Assembly (NCBI GenBank): GCA_947683625.1
Contig: CANTUR010000340.1
Coordinates: 1,240,001 to 1,304,000, forward strand
Source of the DNA: Mallotus nudiflorus
Lineage: Eukaryota; Streptophyta; Magnoliopsida; Malpighiales; Euphorbiaceae
Reading direction: 5' to 3'
Length of the DNA stretch: 64,000 nt
This document shows, piece after piece, positions 35,240-45,602 of this stretch (position 1 is the stretch's first letter; each line of letters starts with the position of its first letter). Below the pieces are notes generated by a model. The model saw only the letters and a program-made list of their open reading frames with translations. It made no database searches and was not told where the DNA came from. The position numbers were made by a program, and so were the translations under genes.

Positions 35240-36750
35240 TGTTGGGGTTCCGTGATGCAAACGCAGCGGAAAAATTAAAATTTTGTCACGTTCCCAAGCC
35301 AGGATCCATGTAATTCGACTAATAGATTAAATCTAGGGTTTTTAATAATCTTACCAAAACGCAGAAGAGGCAAGATTCTCTGGAAGGATGAGAGGAGGTT
35401 CACACCGGTGACACCTTACCTCGAGCTTTTTGGCTTGGTTGTTCGGATCAAGACGTCTCCAAAAGGATGCGTCCTCTATAGGTATCCACACGAACAGCCT
35501 TTCACAAAATGAATTTGAGTGTGTGTGCTAGCAACCTCTTGACTGTCTCACAAATCAAGAACAAAAGGAAAAACTCTGTCTTTGTTTTCTAAGAGGAAAG
35601 AAAACGAATTTGGAGGCAAAAACAAGAATATGAAACCCTAGAGAATATAACATATTTATAGACTCCAAGTTAGGGTTTCACATACCAATAACCTTTTGGT
35701 AATTTTCCATTTATTATATTCTGATTTTGTTTAAAAATAAATCAAAAATAATATCTTATTTATTTATTTAAAATAACATTTATCTTAAATAAATAAATAA
35801 AACACTTTAATTATTTGTTTCCACAGAGTTTATTTTGGGCTTATTAAACCCATATCCGTTTTGGGCTTGTTCTAAGTGTGTGACCCTGTAGGTTCACATA
35901 AAATTGGCAGTGGACCTAAATCTTTATTTAGGCCTACAAGTCATAAGTGGCCTCTAGCAAGACATTATGACTACCCAAGTCATGTGAAGTCAATAATCCG
36001 ACATAACCTAATTACAGTGAATTTTATTGTCCCTTTATCACATGATATCTTAATTGAACATAAGGCATAGAATGTCATCCTTATATAGTTCAATATTATG
36101 ACTTGATTCCAAGTAGACTGAAAATGATAACTCTTTATCAATTCATTTCAGCATGGCCATGCATTTTATTCAGTCTATCTCATCAAGGGGCCTTTAGATA
36201 TCTTTCTCATATTAATGAGGGATAAATTCCTTCTAAATCACTCACATTCCTCACATAACTAATTTTATAATCAACAACATTCTTTTAATCATCCGGTTAA
36301 AGACAATGTTAGAATGTGTCAAAACATAAAATAGCTATTTAGAAATCCATGATGATTTCAAGGTCAAAGGACCGAAATAAAATTACTGTGATAAGAAATA
36401 CTTATGACAATAATCTATGTAGTATTCTCATAGTGGGTTAATCCAGTACATGTACCTATGAGTTGACTTAATATCTCATATTTATGATTAGTAAAACATA
36501 ACCATCAGTCAACATCATACTAGCCTTAATACTTTAATATTCATATAATGAATAAATGGCTAGGGATAATTAGAATAGAACTCTTATTTTAATCTAAGGG
36601 TTTTACTATCAAGTCACATACTTGATGGCCTTAGTAAGAATTAACCATTCATGTAATTATCATAAAATCAAATGATAATATAATACCTCTTTATTAATAA
36701 GAAAGTCAATACATAATCACAAATGATTGACCTAGTGCATATCACTAACA
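35240..36750 (-). repeat. 5' LTR of the Angela-like element
   Basis: It is the same 1511-bp sequence as 27660-29170 with about 10 substitutions. It lies next to the primer site on its left (plus coordinates) and to the TSD AGTTT on its right. Confidence 0.97.
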
Positions 36751-37210
36751 AGTTTTTGTACTTTATTACCTTTATAAATGATCTATCAAGGTATGGACAT
36801 TTATATTTAATGAAATATAAAAATGAATCCTTTGAAAATTTAAAGGGATTCAAGGTCTAAGTTGAGAACCAAATAGGAAAAAGTATTAAAATCCTATGCT
36901 CAGATCGAGGATGTGAATACTTAAGAACTGAATTTATTCAATTCCTTAAGGAACATGGCATTATTTCACAACTAACTCCACCTAGCACACCTTAATTAAA
37001 TGGTCTATCTGAAAGGAGAAATGAAACTCTATTAGATATGGTTCAATTAATGATGAGCTATACAAATTTACCTACCTTCCTTTAGGCTTTTGTATTATAA
37101 ACTTCTGCTTACATTCTAAATTGTGTTCTATCTAAGTCTGTTTCTACCACACCATATGAGATATGGCATGGTAATGCACCAAGTCTTAAGCATGTTAGGA
37201 TTTGGGGATG
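36751..37210 (+). pseudogene. Outer copia integrase, second part
   Basis: Directly after the TSD the copia reading resumes, with a frame change: INDLSRYGHLYLMKYKNESF, ILCSDRGCEYLRTEF, GIISQLTPPSTP, NGLSERRNETLLDMV and TTPYEIWHGNAPSLKHVRI. These are the DD(35)E core and the copia GKxPSL block. In-frame stops at ENLKGFKV and after PPSTP are visible. It continues the part at 26891-27659. Confidence 0.9.
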
Positions 37211-38430
37211 CCCAACTTATATTAAAAGGCTAAAAATAAACAAATTGGATGCAATGCCAACTTAAGGTAGATTTATTAGATATCCTAAAGATAGTTTAGG
37301 ATATTATTTTTATTGTCTTACTAAACAAGTTATTGTTATAAGTAGAGATGCTATATTTCTTAAGAGAGAGTTTCTTGAAGAAGGTGGTAAAGGAAGGAAG
37401 ATAGCATTAGAAAAGGAGTCTTTTAATGAAGCTAATCAAGTTAATCAAATGGATATTGATCAAGATTTTAATCCTATTGAAAATATCATCATACCAACTC
37501 GTAGAAGATCTAGTAGGGTATCTCATCTGCTGGAGAGATATGGTTTTCTACATGATATGCAAGAGTTGAATATTTATAAAGAAAGCAATCGTGACGATGA
37601 TCCTACTAAATAGGAAGAAGCTTTATGTGATAAAGGTTCGTCAAAATGGATTTAAGCAATGAAAGCTTAAATGGATTCCATGTATGAAAACCAAGTCTGG
37701 ACACTTATAAATCCACCTAAAGGTATTATACCTATAGGTTGTAATGGGTATTCAAGAGAAAGATTGGTGTAGATGGAAAGGTTGATACCTATAAAGCAAG
37801 GCTTGTAGTGAAAGGGTTTTACTAAAGGTAAGAGGTTGAGTATAATGAAACCTTCTCGACAATAGCCATGTTCAAATCTATTCAAATACTTCTCACTATA
37901 GCTGCACACTATAATTATAAGAATTGGCAAATGGATGTGAAAACTGCTTTTCTCACTGGTTTTGTTGAGGAAGAAATATATATATATATATATATATATA
38001 TGGGTTGCACTATATATATATATATATATATATATAGTGCAACCCAAGGGTTTTGAACATGAGAAAGGTTCTAAAGTGTGCAAGCTTAATAGATTAATTT
38101 ATCGGGTAAAACAAGCTTCAAGGAGTTGGAATCATTGTTTTGATGAAGCCATTTAATCTTTTAGTTTTATTAAAAATAAAGATCAGCCTTGTGTGTACAA
38201 AAAGGTCAATGAGAGCCAACTCACTTTCCTAGTACTATATGTTGATGATATTGTGTTAATTATGAATGATGTTGGTATGCTTACATATGTTAAACTATGG
38301 TTATGTAAAACTTTCTCTAAAAAATACTTAGGGGAAGCTACCAATAGACTTGGCATTCGAGTCTATAGAGATTGATCAAAGAGAATGATAGGTTTATCCT
38401 AAAGTCTTTACTTGGAAAAGGTGTTAAAGA
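37211..38430 (+). pseudogene. Outer copia linker and reverse transcriptase
   Basis: The linker has FIRYPKDSLGYYFY and SRRSSRVSHLLERYGF-like text. RT has WTLINPPKGIIPIGC, YKARLVVKGF, IQILLTIAAHYNYKNWQMDV, KTAFLTGFVEEEIY, then an inserted TA palindrome (37976-38045), then QGFEHEKGSKVCKL, YRVKQASRSWN, and FLVLYVDDIVLI with the catalytic YVDD intact. Multiple stops and frameshifts make it dead. Confidence 0.9.
37976..38045. repeat. TA runs with a 44-bp perfect palindrome
   Basis: A TA run (37976-38000) is followed by GGGTTGCAC, a 26-base TA run, and GTGCAACCC. Positions 38002-38045 form a perfect 44-bp palindrome. GTGCAACCCAAGG is part of the original RT coding sequence, so GGGTTGCAC is an inverted copy of it. 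Confidence 0.95.
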
Positions 38431-39221
38431 AGTTCAACATGCTTGATTCCAAGAGAGGAATGTTATGATTTAAGCATAGTATCCATTTATCCAAGGGTAT
38501 GTCACCTAAAACACTCGAGGAAATGGAGCAAATGGCTAAGGTTCCTTATACTTCCGTTATAGGAAGCTTGATGTATGCTATGTTATGTACTAGGCTTGAT
38601 ATTACCTGTGCCATTAGTGTGACTAGTAGGTTTCAATCCAACCCAAGTATGGAACACTGGATAGCTATTAAGGCAATCTTTAAGTACTTGAGAAGGACTA
38701 AAGATTTAGTCTTAACTTATGGAGGAGGTGATCTACAAATATATAGTTTCACATATTCTAATTTCTAATCAGATGTAGATGATGAAAGTATATTTTTGGG
38801 TTTATGTTTATTTGTAATAGAGGAGCAGTGAGCTAGAAGATTTCAAAGCAAGGTGTCACTACTGATTCCAATATAGAAGCTGAGTATATAGCCACATCGA
38901 ATGCTGCTAAAGAGGTTATTTTGATTAAGAAGTTCATTATCAAGCTTGGAATCATTCCTTTTATTGAATCCCCAATTCCTCTCTATTACAACAATAGTGG
39001 AGCCACTGCTTTGGCAAAGGAATCAAGGTCCCATAAAAAATCCAAACACATAAAAAGACATTTTGATATTATTAAGGAACTTGTTAGAAAAGGCGATATC
39101 ATCTTACAAAGATAGCTTCAACTAAAAATGTCGTTGATCCACTTATTAAAGCATTAACACAACTATAGCTAGATCAACATTTATGAAGATAGGTCTACAA
39201 TACTTTAGTGATTGGCTCTAG
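38431..39221 (+). pseudogene. Outer copia RNase H
   Basis: MAKVPYTSVIGSLMYAMLCT, LDITCAISVTSRFQSNPS, HWIAIKAIFKYLRRTKDLVL, then damaged SKQ and EAEY segments, KKFIIKLGIIPFIESPIPLY, NNSGATALAKESRSHKKSKH and IKRHFDIIKELV. These are in order the RT thumb and RNase H of plant copia. The frames change twice and stops are frequent. The coding remnant ends shortly before the polypurine tract. Confidence 0.9.
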
Positions 39222-39235
39222 TGCAAGTAGGAGAT
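39222..39235 (+). promoter_or_regulatory. Polypurine tract of outer copia
   Basis: GCAAGTAGGAGAT directly before TGTTAG, one base different from the usual plant copia GCAAGTGGGAGAT. Confidence 0.85.
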
Positions 39236-41040
39236 TGTTAGCATAAGTGGTATGCCCTAGAAGCCAATAATATATTTGATATTGTAAATTATTCCAAATG
39301 GTAATAAAAAAACATTCTATTATTTAAAGTATTTATTTAATTGAATATTTATCCGTTGGCAGAATGTTAAATAAATTTATTATCAAGAGTTTATAACATG
39401 AGCTATAAATTTATTTAGTACATATGTCATAAAATTGTTTATGGTCAATTAATTAATATATGGGTAATATTAATTAAACTATCACCTATGTTTATTTTAC
39501 TTGATTAATATATGATACTAATAGTGGGAGGTAGTGAGTCTCATACTACTTGATATGAGATATCTGAATAGATATGTGGATACTCATGTGATGGGTGGAT
39601 GAAACATGACATTAGATTTATGATTGCATGGATATTCATGTATAGTCAACAATCATAATCTATGTCATAATAGTGCATATAGTCCTTTGACCTGAGGTAA
39701 CATGGTCATCCACATTGAAGTGGTTATGGTTTATTATTTCTTACAAACTTGTGCTAATCATACATGGGTATATTGTGTGTGGTGGCTTTAGTTGATTAAG
39801 TGTAGGGATGAGTGTTCAGCCAAGATGGGATTCATTACCTAGAGTGAACTAGGATAAGATCCTATGTTATCTAAGTTTTTTCTTGATCAATAAGTTCTTA
39901 GCCAGGACAAATATGACATGAACTGAAAGAGTTTTAGTGTTAGTTATAGTTGATCAAGAATAGAACTTGAGATGAGGTCATATGATATAACTGTTAGAGT
40001 TTGACTAAACTATGATTTTAGACCATACGAGATCTTCTAATAAAGGTTTTATTGCACAGTAATTATGACTAAAATAGTTCATCTAAATCAATACATGCAT
40101 TCATTTCTAATTGGGTAGTTATGATATTAATGTTGGGGGTCACTCATAATTTATGAGAACTAAATGTGTATAATTGGGATTTTTACATTTAGACTTGAAA
40201 AGAGTTTCAAATAATGTCAAGTGTTGATATTATCTTCTTATTGCCAATTAGACATGAACCTAGTAAGTCACACCTAAAAGAGTTTCACCAAATCACCATT
40301 AATATTAATATAATTATTGATTAAAGTGTTTAATTAAATAATTAAGATTAATAGAATTGGATTTACGCTTTAAGCAATGATTGTAGCATATCATGAAATC
40401 CAATTCAAGCAAAGGGTTTAATTATTAATATATACTTAATTAATATGAGATATTACTTAAGGTATTAAATTAATAATATATGTTATTTTTAATTGGACTT
40501 GGATTAATAGCCCAAGTTGTTTGGGCCTAGGTCCAAAAGGGGTTTTGGACTAAAGATTAATCCAAGATATTGAGAAAGCCTACAGACCTAATCCAAGCCC
40601 ATTTGTTATATGGATTGGGCTTAAGTTAAGTGTAGGCCTAATTACCAAGCCCAAATTCATGTGAACATGAATTAGTCAAATTTTGTCATGTTAGGCATAC
40701 CTTATCCTTTATGTGTATAATGTTGACTATAGGCATGATAAGTATTAAGCTTGGCTTATTAGGCTTGTCATGTTAATCACACATTATCACTTAAGTGTAA
40801 AATGTTGACCATGGAAAATTTGTCATGTTAGGCACACATTATCTCTTGTGTGTATAAATTTGACTAAGGCAAATAAAAGAATTAGGTTACATGATTATGT
40901 GTAAAGAATGAATGTAAAGAAATACATAAGATGCATTCAATCTCTACATACCTTTTTTATATACTTATCTCTTATACAAGTTATATACTTATCATGATGA
41001 GTTGTATACATGTGATGTAAGAGATGATGTCGTTAGGGTT

Positions 41041-41116
<76 letters not shown>

Positions 41117-41559
41117 ATATATGCAAAATAAACCTTAAGTGTTCTTACAAGAAGATCAACTGAATGAAAGTTTTGTGAAGGTCATTAGGGAGGCTACTTA
41201 TAACTAACCTAATTTAAGCAAGAAGGTGATTTGGTGGAGCTTTGGTGTTTCAAGCTAAAAGCCTAACAATTGGAAGGCTAAGTAGTTGATTCAAGAGTTG
41301 AACCAAATAATCCAAAGCTTGTACAATACTTGTGGTCTACATTAAACTTAGGAGATTGTAAGTATTCTTAACTATAGACCTCTTAGTTTGTTGTTTTACA
41401 TATTAATGTATGGTTTAGCTATGTGTAAAATGCAAAATGGATCTATGGAAATTGAAATCTTCATGTGATGAAGGGTTATGTAAGTGAAATTTTTGAAATT
41501 TCACCCTATCTAAGGCATGTGCTCACCTCACTTTATTGTTGCATAACCATTTCCTTTTA
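39236..41559 (+). repeat. 3' LTR of outer copia
   Basis: It starts TGTTAGCATAAGTGG and ends CCATTTCCTTTTA next to the TSD CCCTT. Relative to the 5' LTR, about 90 bp near 41045-41113 is replaced by a TA run. Confidence 0.92.
41045..41113. repeat. TA microsatellite in the 3' LTR
   Basis: About 34 TA units. At the matching place the 5' LTR has CTATAGATATATATC followed by unrelated unique sequence, so the run expanded and replaced that sequence after insertion. Confidence 0.95.
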
Positions 41560-41564
41560 CCCTT

Positions 41565-41651
41565 ATTATAAGATCAGCTCACTAATGTTTTATTTAAATG
41601 TTCTGATTTGGATTTTAAAGTAAATTCAGAGATTTTATCTAACACACTCAT
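41565..41651 (-). pseudogene. Tat-A antisense gene, first coding exon
   Basis: ATG at 41651-41649 opens MSVLDKISEFTLKSKSEHLN and KTLVS, then a stop (TGA, possibly a decayed TGG), and continues across the outer copia insertion into 22272 and downwards. The start lies a few bases after the acceptor of the 5'-UTR intron. The reading is short, so the start is an inference from the joined gene structure. Confidence 0.5.
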
Positions 41652-41656
41652 TTTTT

Positions 41657-41725
41657 CTAAGTGTGAAATGCAAAAGAAAAATAAAATGAGGAATTTTATG
41701 GAGGAAGAAGGAATAATGTACTTAC
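41657..41725 (-). other. Likely 5'-UTR intron of the antisense gene
   Basis: The donor GTAAGTAC follows GTTTGT, and the acceptor TTTCACACTTAG ends 6 bases before the ATG. It is 69 bp long and T-rich. Confidence 0.5.
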
Positions 41726-41898
41726 ACAAACTTATAACTGCAAGAATCTAGGAAGAAGATGAATGTAATTCTCTCAAGCATAGAGAGCAAAATGAAGATG
41801 AAGAAAATAAAATGAAGTGGTGAAGACTTTTGGACTTTTGGGTGCTTTAAATCTGAACCAAAAGTGGGAAGATGGATAGTTGAGATGGATTTTAAACT

Positions 41899-41909
41899 CC
41901 TTAAATATT
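41899..41909 (-). promoter_or_regulatory. TATA-like box of the antisense gene
   Basis: On the minus strand AATATTTAAGG lies about 175 bp before the UTR intron. The stretch between is CT-rich, typical of a plant 5' UTR (TTCATCTTCATTTTGCTCTC). No other signal was tested. Confidence 0.4.
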
Positions 41910-43024
41910 CACACTAAAGAGGGTTATCTCCCTTGATTTGAATTTCAAATAACCCCCCATTAATGACATGAAAGGAGGAGGTAGAGGGACGGTGGGGGTA
42001 GTAACCCTGATGTGAATACGGCTTTCCACTGGGCGACATGTAACCCTTTACACCTGCTACCACAACTATCTTGTATGCTCTCTTAATCATCATAATTATC
42101 AGGGGAATTATGTCAACTAGTATGACAAAAGCCTTCATAGTCACCCAAGCCTAATGTCACAACCTAAACCCAAAAAGGGCATGTAATTGACACTAGGGAA
42201 TGGGAATATATAAAGTACCCAAAACCCATAGTAGGCCTTAAGGAAAATTGCAATAAAATATAGAAAATAATGAAATGAAATATTTTAAATAAAGATAAAT
42301 AACACAAATGAATTAATATCCAAAATAATCTTAAATAAAATATAATTGTTATCTTAGTACAATTGTTTTTATACATACGATAATCCATGAAATACAATAT
42401 AATAGTTAAGCAGGCGATGTTCTAGATTTAAAATACATACATAAGGATAATACATTTCAAATTAACCTACATAAAATAGTCAAAGAAGAAGAAACCTGAC
42501 ATAAGGAAGGCTAATTAACAGGTGACTCCCGAGATCCTAAAATAATAGTTGAGGGGAGTCAGACATCATTGAGTAAATTAATAAAAGAAATGTATATAGT
42601 ATAAAAATCTCCTTTAAAATATATTTATGAAAATAAGAAATTTATAATTTAGACTATTTAATTTTATTGAAATCCTTTTTTACCGAAATAAGGTATTTAA
42701 AACTCATTAAATATTATATAAAATATAATTAGCTCCCTTAAATCATTTTATAAGAAAAATATGTAGAACCCTAGTCCACAAATCTAATAGTTTTTCTTCT
42801 CTCTTATAATCCAAAGATTGCTAGCTCTCGAGAGCAAAACATCAATCGAGCTACCAGCTACAGTCAATTCACTTAAATTGATATTTACTGGCAGTTTCTG
42901 AGAGCAAAGCATCACCGAACTACCAGACCCAGTAATATATAAATCATGCTTAAGAGCAACATCACCGAGCCACCTACTTTTACCACTCACTCTCAATTGT
43001 ACCAGTGCACACATGATTCTAATG

Positions 43025-43050
43025 ATATATATATATATATATATATATAT
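43025..43050. repeat. TA run at left border of viral insert
   Basis: Thirteen AT/TA units after the LTR sequence GATTCTAATG. Viral sequence begins after it. Confidence 0.95.
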
Positions 43051-44256
43051 GTTTGAGGGTCGGTGTAGACTGGTCTAGCCACATTGGTACTATAGTCTAC
43101 GTTTCTTAGTGTAGATGAAGGGAGATCAGATGGTGGAATATCTAGCTGGGATGTTATATGGTAGGTTTATGATGGGAGGTAGATTTAGGTGTAGGTCTTC
43201 TTGGTTTGTGAAAGGTATTTCTATAGTTCTAAAAAGGTTTCGTGGTAGTTCTCTATGGTACGGGAGATTTATTACAGATGGTATTTGAGATAATCTTCCC
43301 AAATCAATAGATTATATTGATGAGGTGTCTGAGAATTTAGAACTGGATGCTGCAGATCTATCAAAATTGAGTTTTACTCTACCATCTTGGAACTGGGTGA
43401 TATTCTTTATTTGGGTGTTTGGAGGTTGAGGTTCAGGTTTTTCTAGTTCTGGATTTGCTGAATTTTCCAAGATCCATTCCTAAGGAAAGGTTATTTGGTT
43501 CCATTGGATAGGTTTAGGGATAACGACATTGGCTTTATTCATATCTGTTTAAAGCAGAAGTGTTTCTCCCTTTTTACTATGAAATCGACTCTTAGTATTG
43601 AAAGTAGACATCATGGCTTTATAATGAACTTTAAATATTAATGCAATTAGGATAGATCCATCATCCATTTTGTAATTATGGGTCTGGATTTGTAAAACCA
43701 AAGACTTTCAAAGATTTATATCATTAAGAGAAACAATGAAGTTTGGGTAACAGTCAAATGATATAGGACCTTTACAAAGACTGGATTCTATAGTTCCTAA
43801 GAGAGAATCTTCAAAGTTCCTAAACCTCATATCTCTAAGAGCTGCAAGGACATAAGTATTAAGACCTTCTCTGTTTAGGGGTTTAATGCCAACTTGAACA
43901 AGACCAATATGAATGTAACAAAAACCTTTTGCTTTATGTTTATTTATAGAAGAGGAAGAAAGAAGCTTTGTCTCATTCTTTGCTTTATTAAGTTATATAT
44001 CCCTTTCTTTAGTTTTAATAATATAGTCAGATTTGAAAAGGTTCAACCTAGGAGTCTTGTAGATGTGATCTTTATGGTGTTGTGTGAGCTTAAAGTCATC
44101 TACGCATTTATCAAAGTCTTCTATAGTAATCTCATCATTACTAACAATATTCTTTGGAATCTTGACAGAAGAGGAAACAGAGGAAGAAAAAGAGGAAGTG
44201 GTTCTTCCAAATAGTGGATTCATGGTAGAACAAGGTTTACAGAACAGAGTATACAC
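43051..44256 (-). pseudogene. Viral movement-protein region
   Basis: From ATG 44256 (or 44223, which starts MNPLFGRTTSS) the minus strand reads a Ser-rich head, a KTPRLNLF stretch, and beyond a frameshift near 43990 the conserved block HIGLVQVGIKPLNREGLNT, DSLLGTIESSL and GPISFDCYP. These are the LxxVxIGxxxxxIxPL and FDC(Y/F)P signatures of caulimovirid 30K-type movement proteins. Frames change at least twice and stops occur. A Pro/Leu-rich part follows to 43051, where the insert ends in the TA run. Confidence 0.8.
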
Positions 44257-44963
44257 TTACAACTCATTGGCTAAACCAACGGATTTACACCCTCTTAGGG
44301 ATGAACAATCGGGACCACCTGTGACCAAAGGACTCAGTGTAAAATCTACCCAATAGACATTGTTCTAGTTAAGAAAATAGGAAATAGAAGAGACATTCTC
44401 CCCCGCAGTATCAGAGCCTAAGGGGACAAGTAGGTTAATCACAATGAAGTAGGTTAATCACAATGTATAAATGCAGAAATGTCTCATGATGCACGGTCTC
44501 ATGCTCCAGCCACAAGCTAAACATGGAGGTTACCGTACCAAAATGCAAATAGGATTTCATAGAGTTTATGATGTACAGGATCCTAATTTCTTAGGCAAGC
44601 ATAGAGCATACGTTCTATTACTTAAATAATTAAAAGCAAAAATTGCAGAAGATAAAAGAAAGCTTTAAAGAAAATAAATAAATAAAAGACATTTAAACAA
44701 TAAAGATCTTTGAAACTTAAACTTACAAGAGTTTGTTATATAAAAAGTCCTTTATATTCCAAGTAGAGGGAGATATAATGGTTCAAATATTCATAATGCA
44801 GAGGCTTACAGAAATATTTTCTACATATATTTTTATTTTGTTACTAGAGAGTTACAAATTTCATAAGAAATCTTTCATCAGGTAGAGAGGAAGGAGGTAG
44901 AAGGTGTTTTTCCTAAAAATTTTCTTCTTTCTAAAAAGTTCTCCCCCTTGAAAGCAAGAGGAG
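44257..44963 (-). other. Viral leader region
   Basis: About 700 bp lie between the promoter-like box and the movement-protein start, similar in length to other caulimovirid leaders. A GTATCAGAGC motif (44408-44417) resembles the Met primer site but is in plus sense, opposite to the gene. A perfect 19-bp tandem duplication lies at 44428-44465. No gene is supported. Confidence 0.5.
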
Positions 44964-44979
44964 GGTTCCTTATATAGAG
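44964..44979 (-). promoter_or_regulatory. Caulimovirid-type TATA box
   Basis: The minus strand reads CTCTATATAAGGAACC, very close to the TATA region of known caulimovirid full-length-RNA promoters (CTCTATATAAGGAAG). It lies upstream of the leader and movement protein in the same orientation. Confidence 0.65.
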
Positions 44980-45560
44980 GACAGAGGCTTTGTAAACATA
45001 TGGAGAGTAGGACAAGTGGGGTACAGAGGAGTGTGAATTCCTGAAGGAATCAGGGTGACTTGTTTTATTGTCTGTCAATTATCTTTCACAACCACCACCT
45101 GGTGACTTGAAATAATTGCTGATTATTTTGTCCTGATAGTGGAAAGTGGGTCCCCATCCTTGAGGAGGAACAGAGAGAAGTGGGATGGTAGCTGAAGGTG
45201 GAGCCGAGTATTTGACGTAGTAGTTGAATTTTCCTGAAGGCTGTCCGAGAAGGTCCCATTCAGGAGAAGAATAGGTCCCTGTCAAAAAGAAAATATATTA
45301 AAATAATTTTTTTTATTTGACCCTAACTTTTGCTTGGGCCGCCTTATCCAAGGTTTTCAACCCATCAGGCTTATAATTACAACTACAGACATATTTTTAG
45401 AAAGAAAATATTTACAAATAAAGAGGTCCTATAAGCTTTTGGGTTATGGGCCTTTGGGCTTGATAGGAGGGAGAATCCCAAAAAAATCATCCTCATTGTC
45501 ATTACCTAAATTGACTAAAGGTTCTGAGTTTTCGGAGCTGCTGGATAGTGCTGCAAAAAA
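44980..45560 (-). pseudogene. Viral polyprotein end and upstream promoter region
   Basis: On the minus strand an acidic segment with SSSENSEPLVNLGNDNEDDF and GILPPIKPKGP ends at a stop near 45450. It could be a polyprotein C-terminus. A further frame at 45285-45079 contains YSSPEWDLLGQPSGKFNYY; I cannot assign it. Both precede the TATA box in the direction of transcription, as the genome order of a circular virus predicts. Confidence 0.4.
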
Positions 45561-45602
45561 CTAAACCCTAAGACCTAAACCCAAAGACCTAAACCCTAAA
45601 CC
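45561..45602. repeat. Telomere-like CCCTAAA repeats
   Basis: CTAAACCCTAAGACCTAAAC, CCAAAGACCT and AAACCCTAAACC form about five degenerate units of the plant telomere repeat CCCTAAA. They sit at the junction between the minus-strand and plus-strand viral pieces. Confidence 0.7.

Larger units (their letters stand above)
27660..36750 (-). mobile_element. Young Angela-like Ty1/copia element
   Basis: A complete 9091-bp element on the minus strand with two 1511-bp LTRs, perfect Met primer site, polypurine tract and gag-pol. The TSD AGTTT is perfect (27655-27659 and 36751-36755). By eye the LTRs differ at about 10 positions (about 0.7%) with no indels. Pol motifs (IHSDVCGPLSSTARGGFQYF, FTDDFSRYGYLYLMKHKS) are those of Angela/Tork relatives. 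Two nonsense and two frameshift changes stop its own protein, but the RNA signals are intact. Confidence 0.97.
22273..41559 (+). mobile_element. Complete Ty1/copia element (outer copia)
   Basis: Two LTRs (22273-24618 and 39236-41559), a Met primer-like site, gag, PR, IN, RT, RH in copia order, and a polypurine tract. The TSD CCCTT is perfect (22268-22272 and 41560-41564). The LTRs differ by roughly 10% in the block I compared, so it is old. It is interrupted in the integrase by the Angela-like element 27660-36750. It sits inside the antisense gene of Tat-A. Confidence 0.92.

Noticed and set aside
37667..38156. Tyr/Ile repeat ORFs (YIYIYI)
   Set aside because: They are products of the TA runs inserted in the copia RT.
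43894..44356. Plus-strand ORFs opposite the viral movement protein
   Set aside because: The minus strand has the conserved movement-protein signature; the plus frames are shadows.
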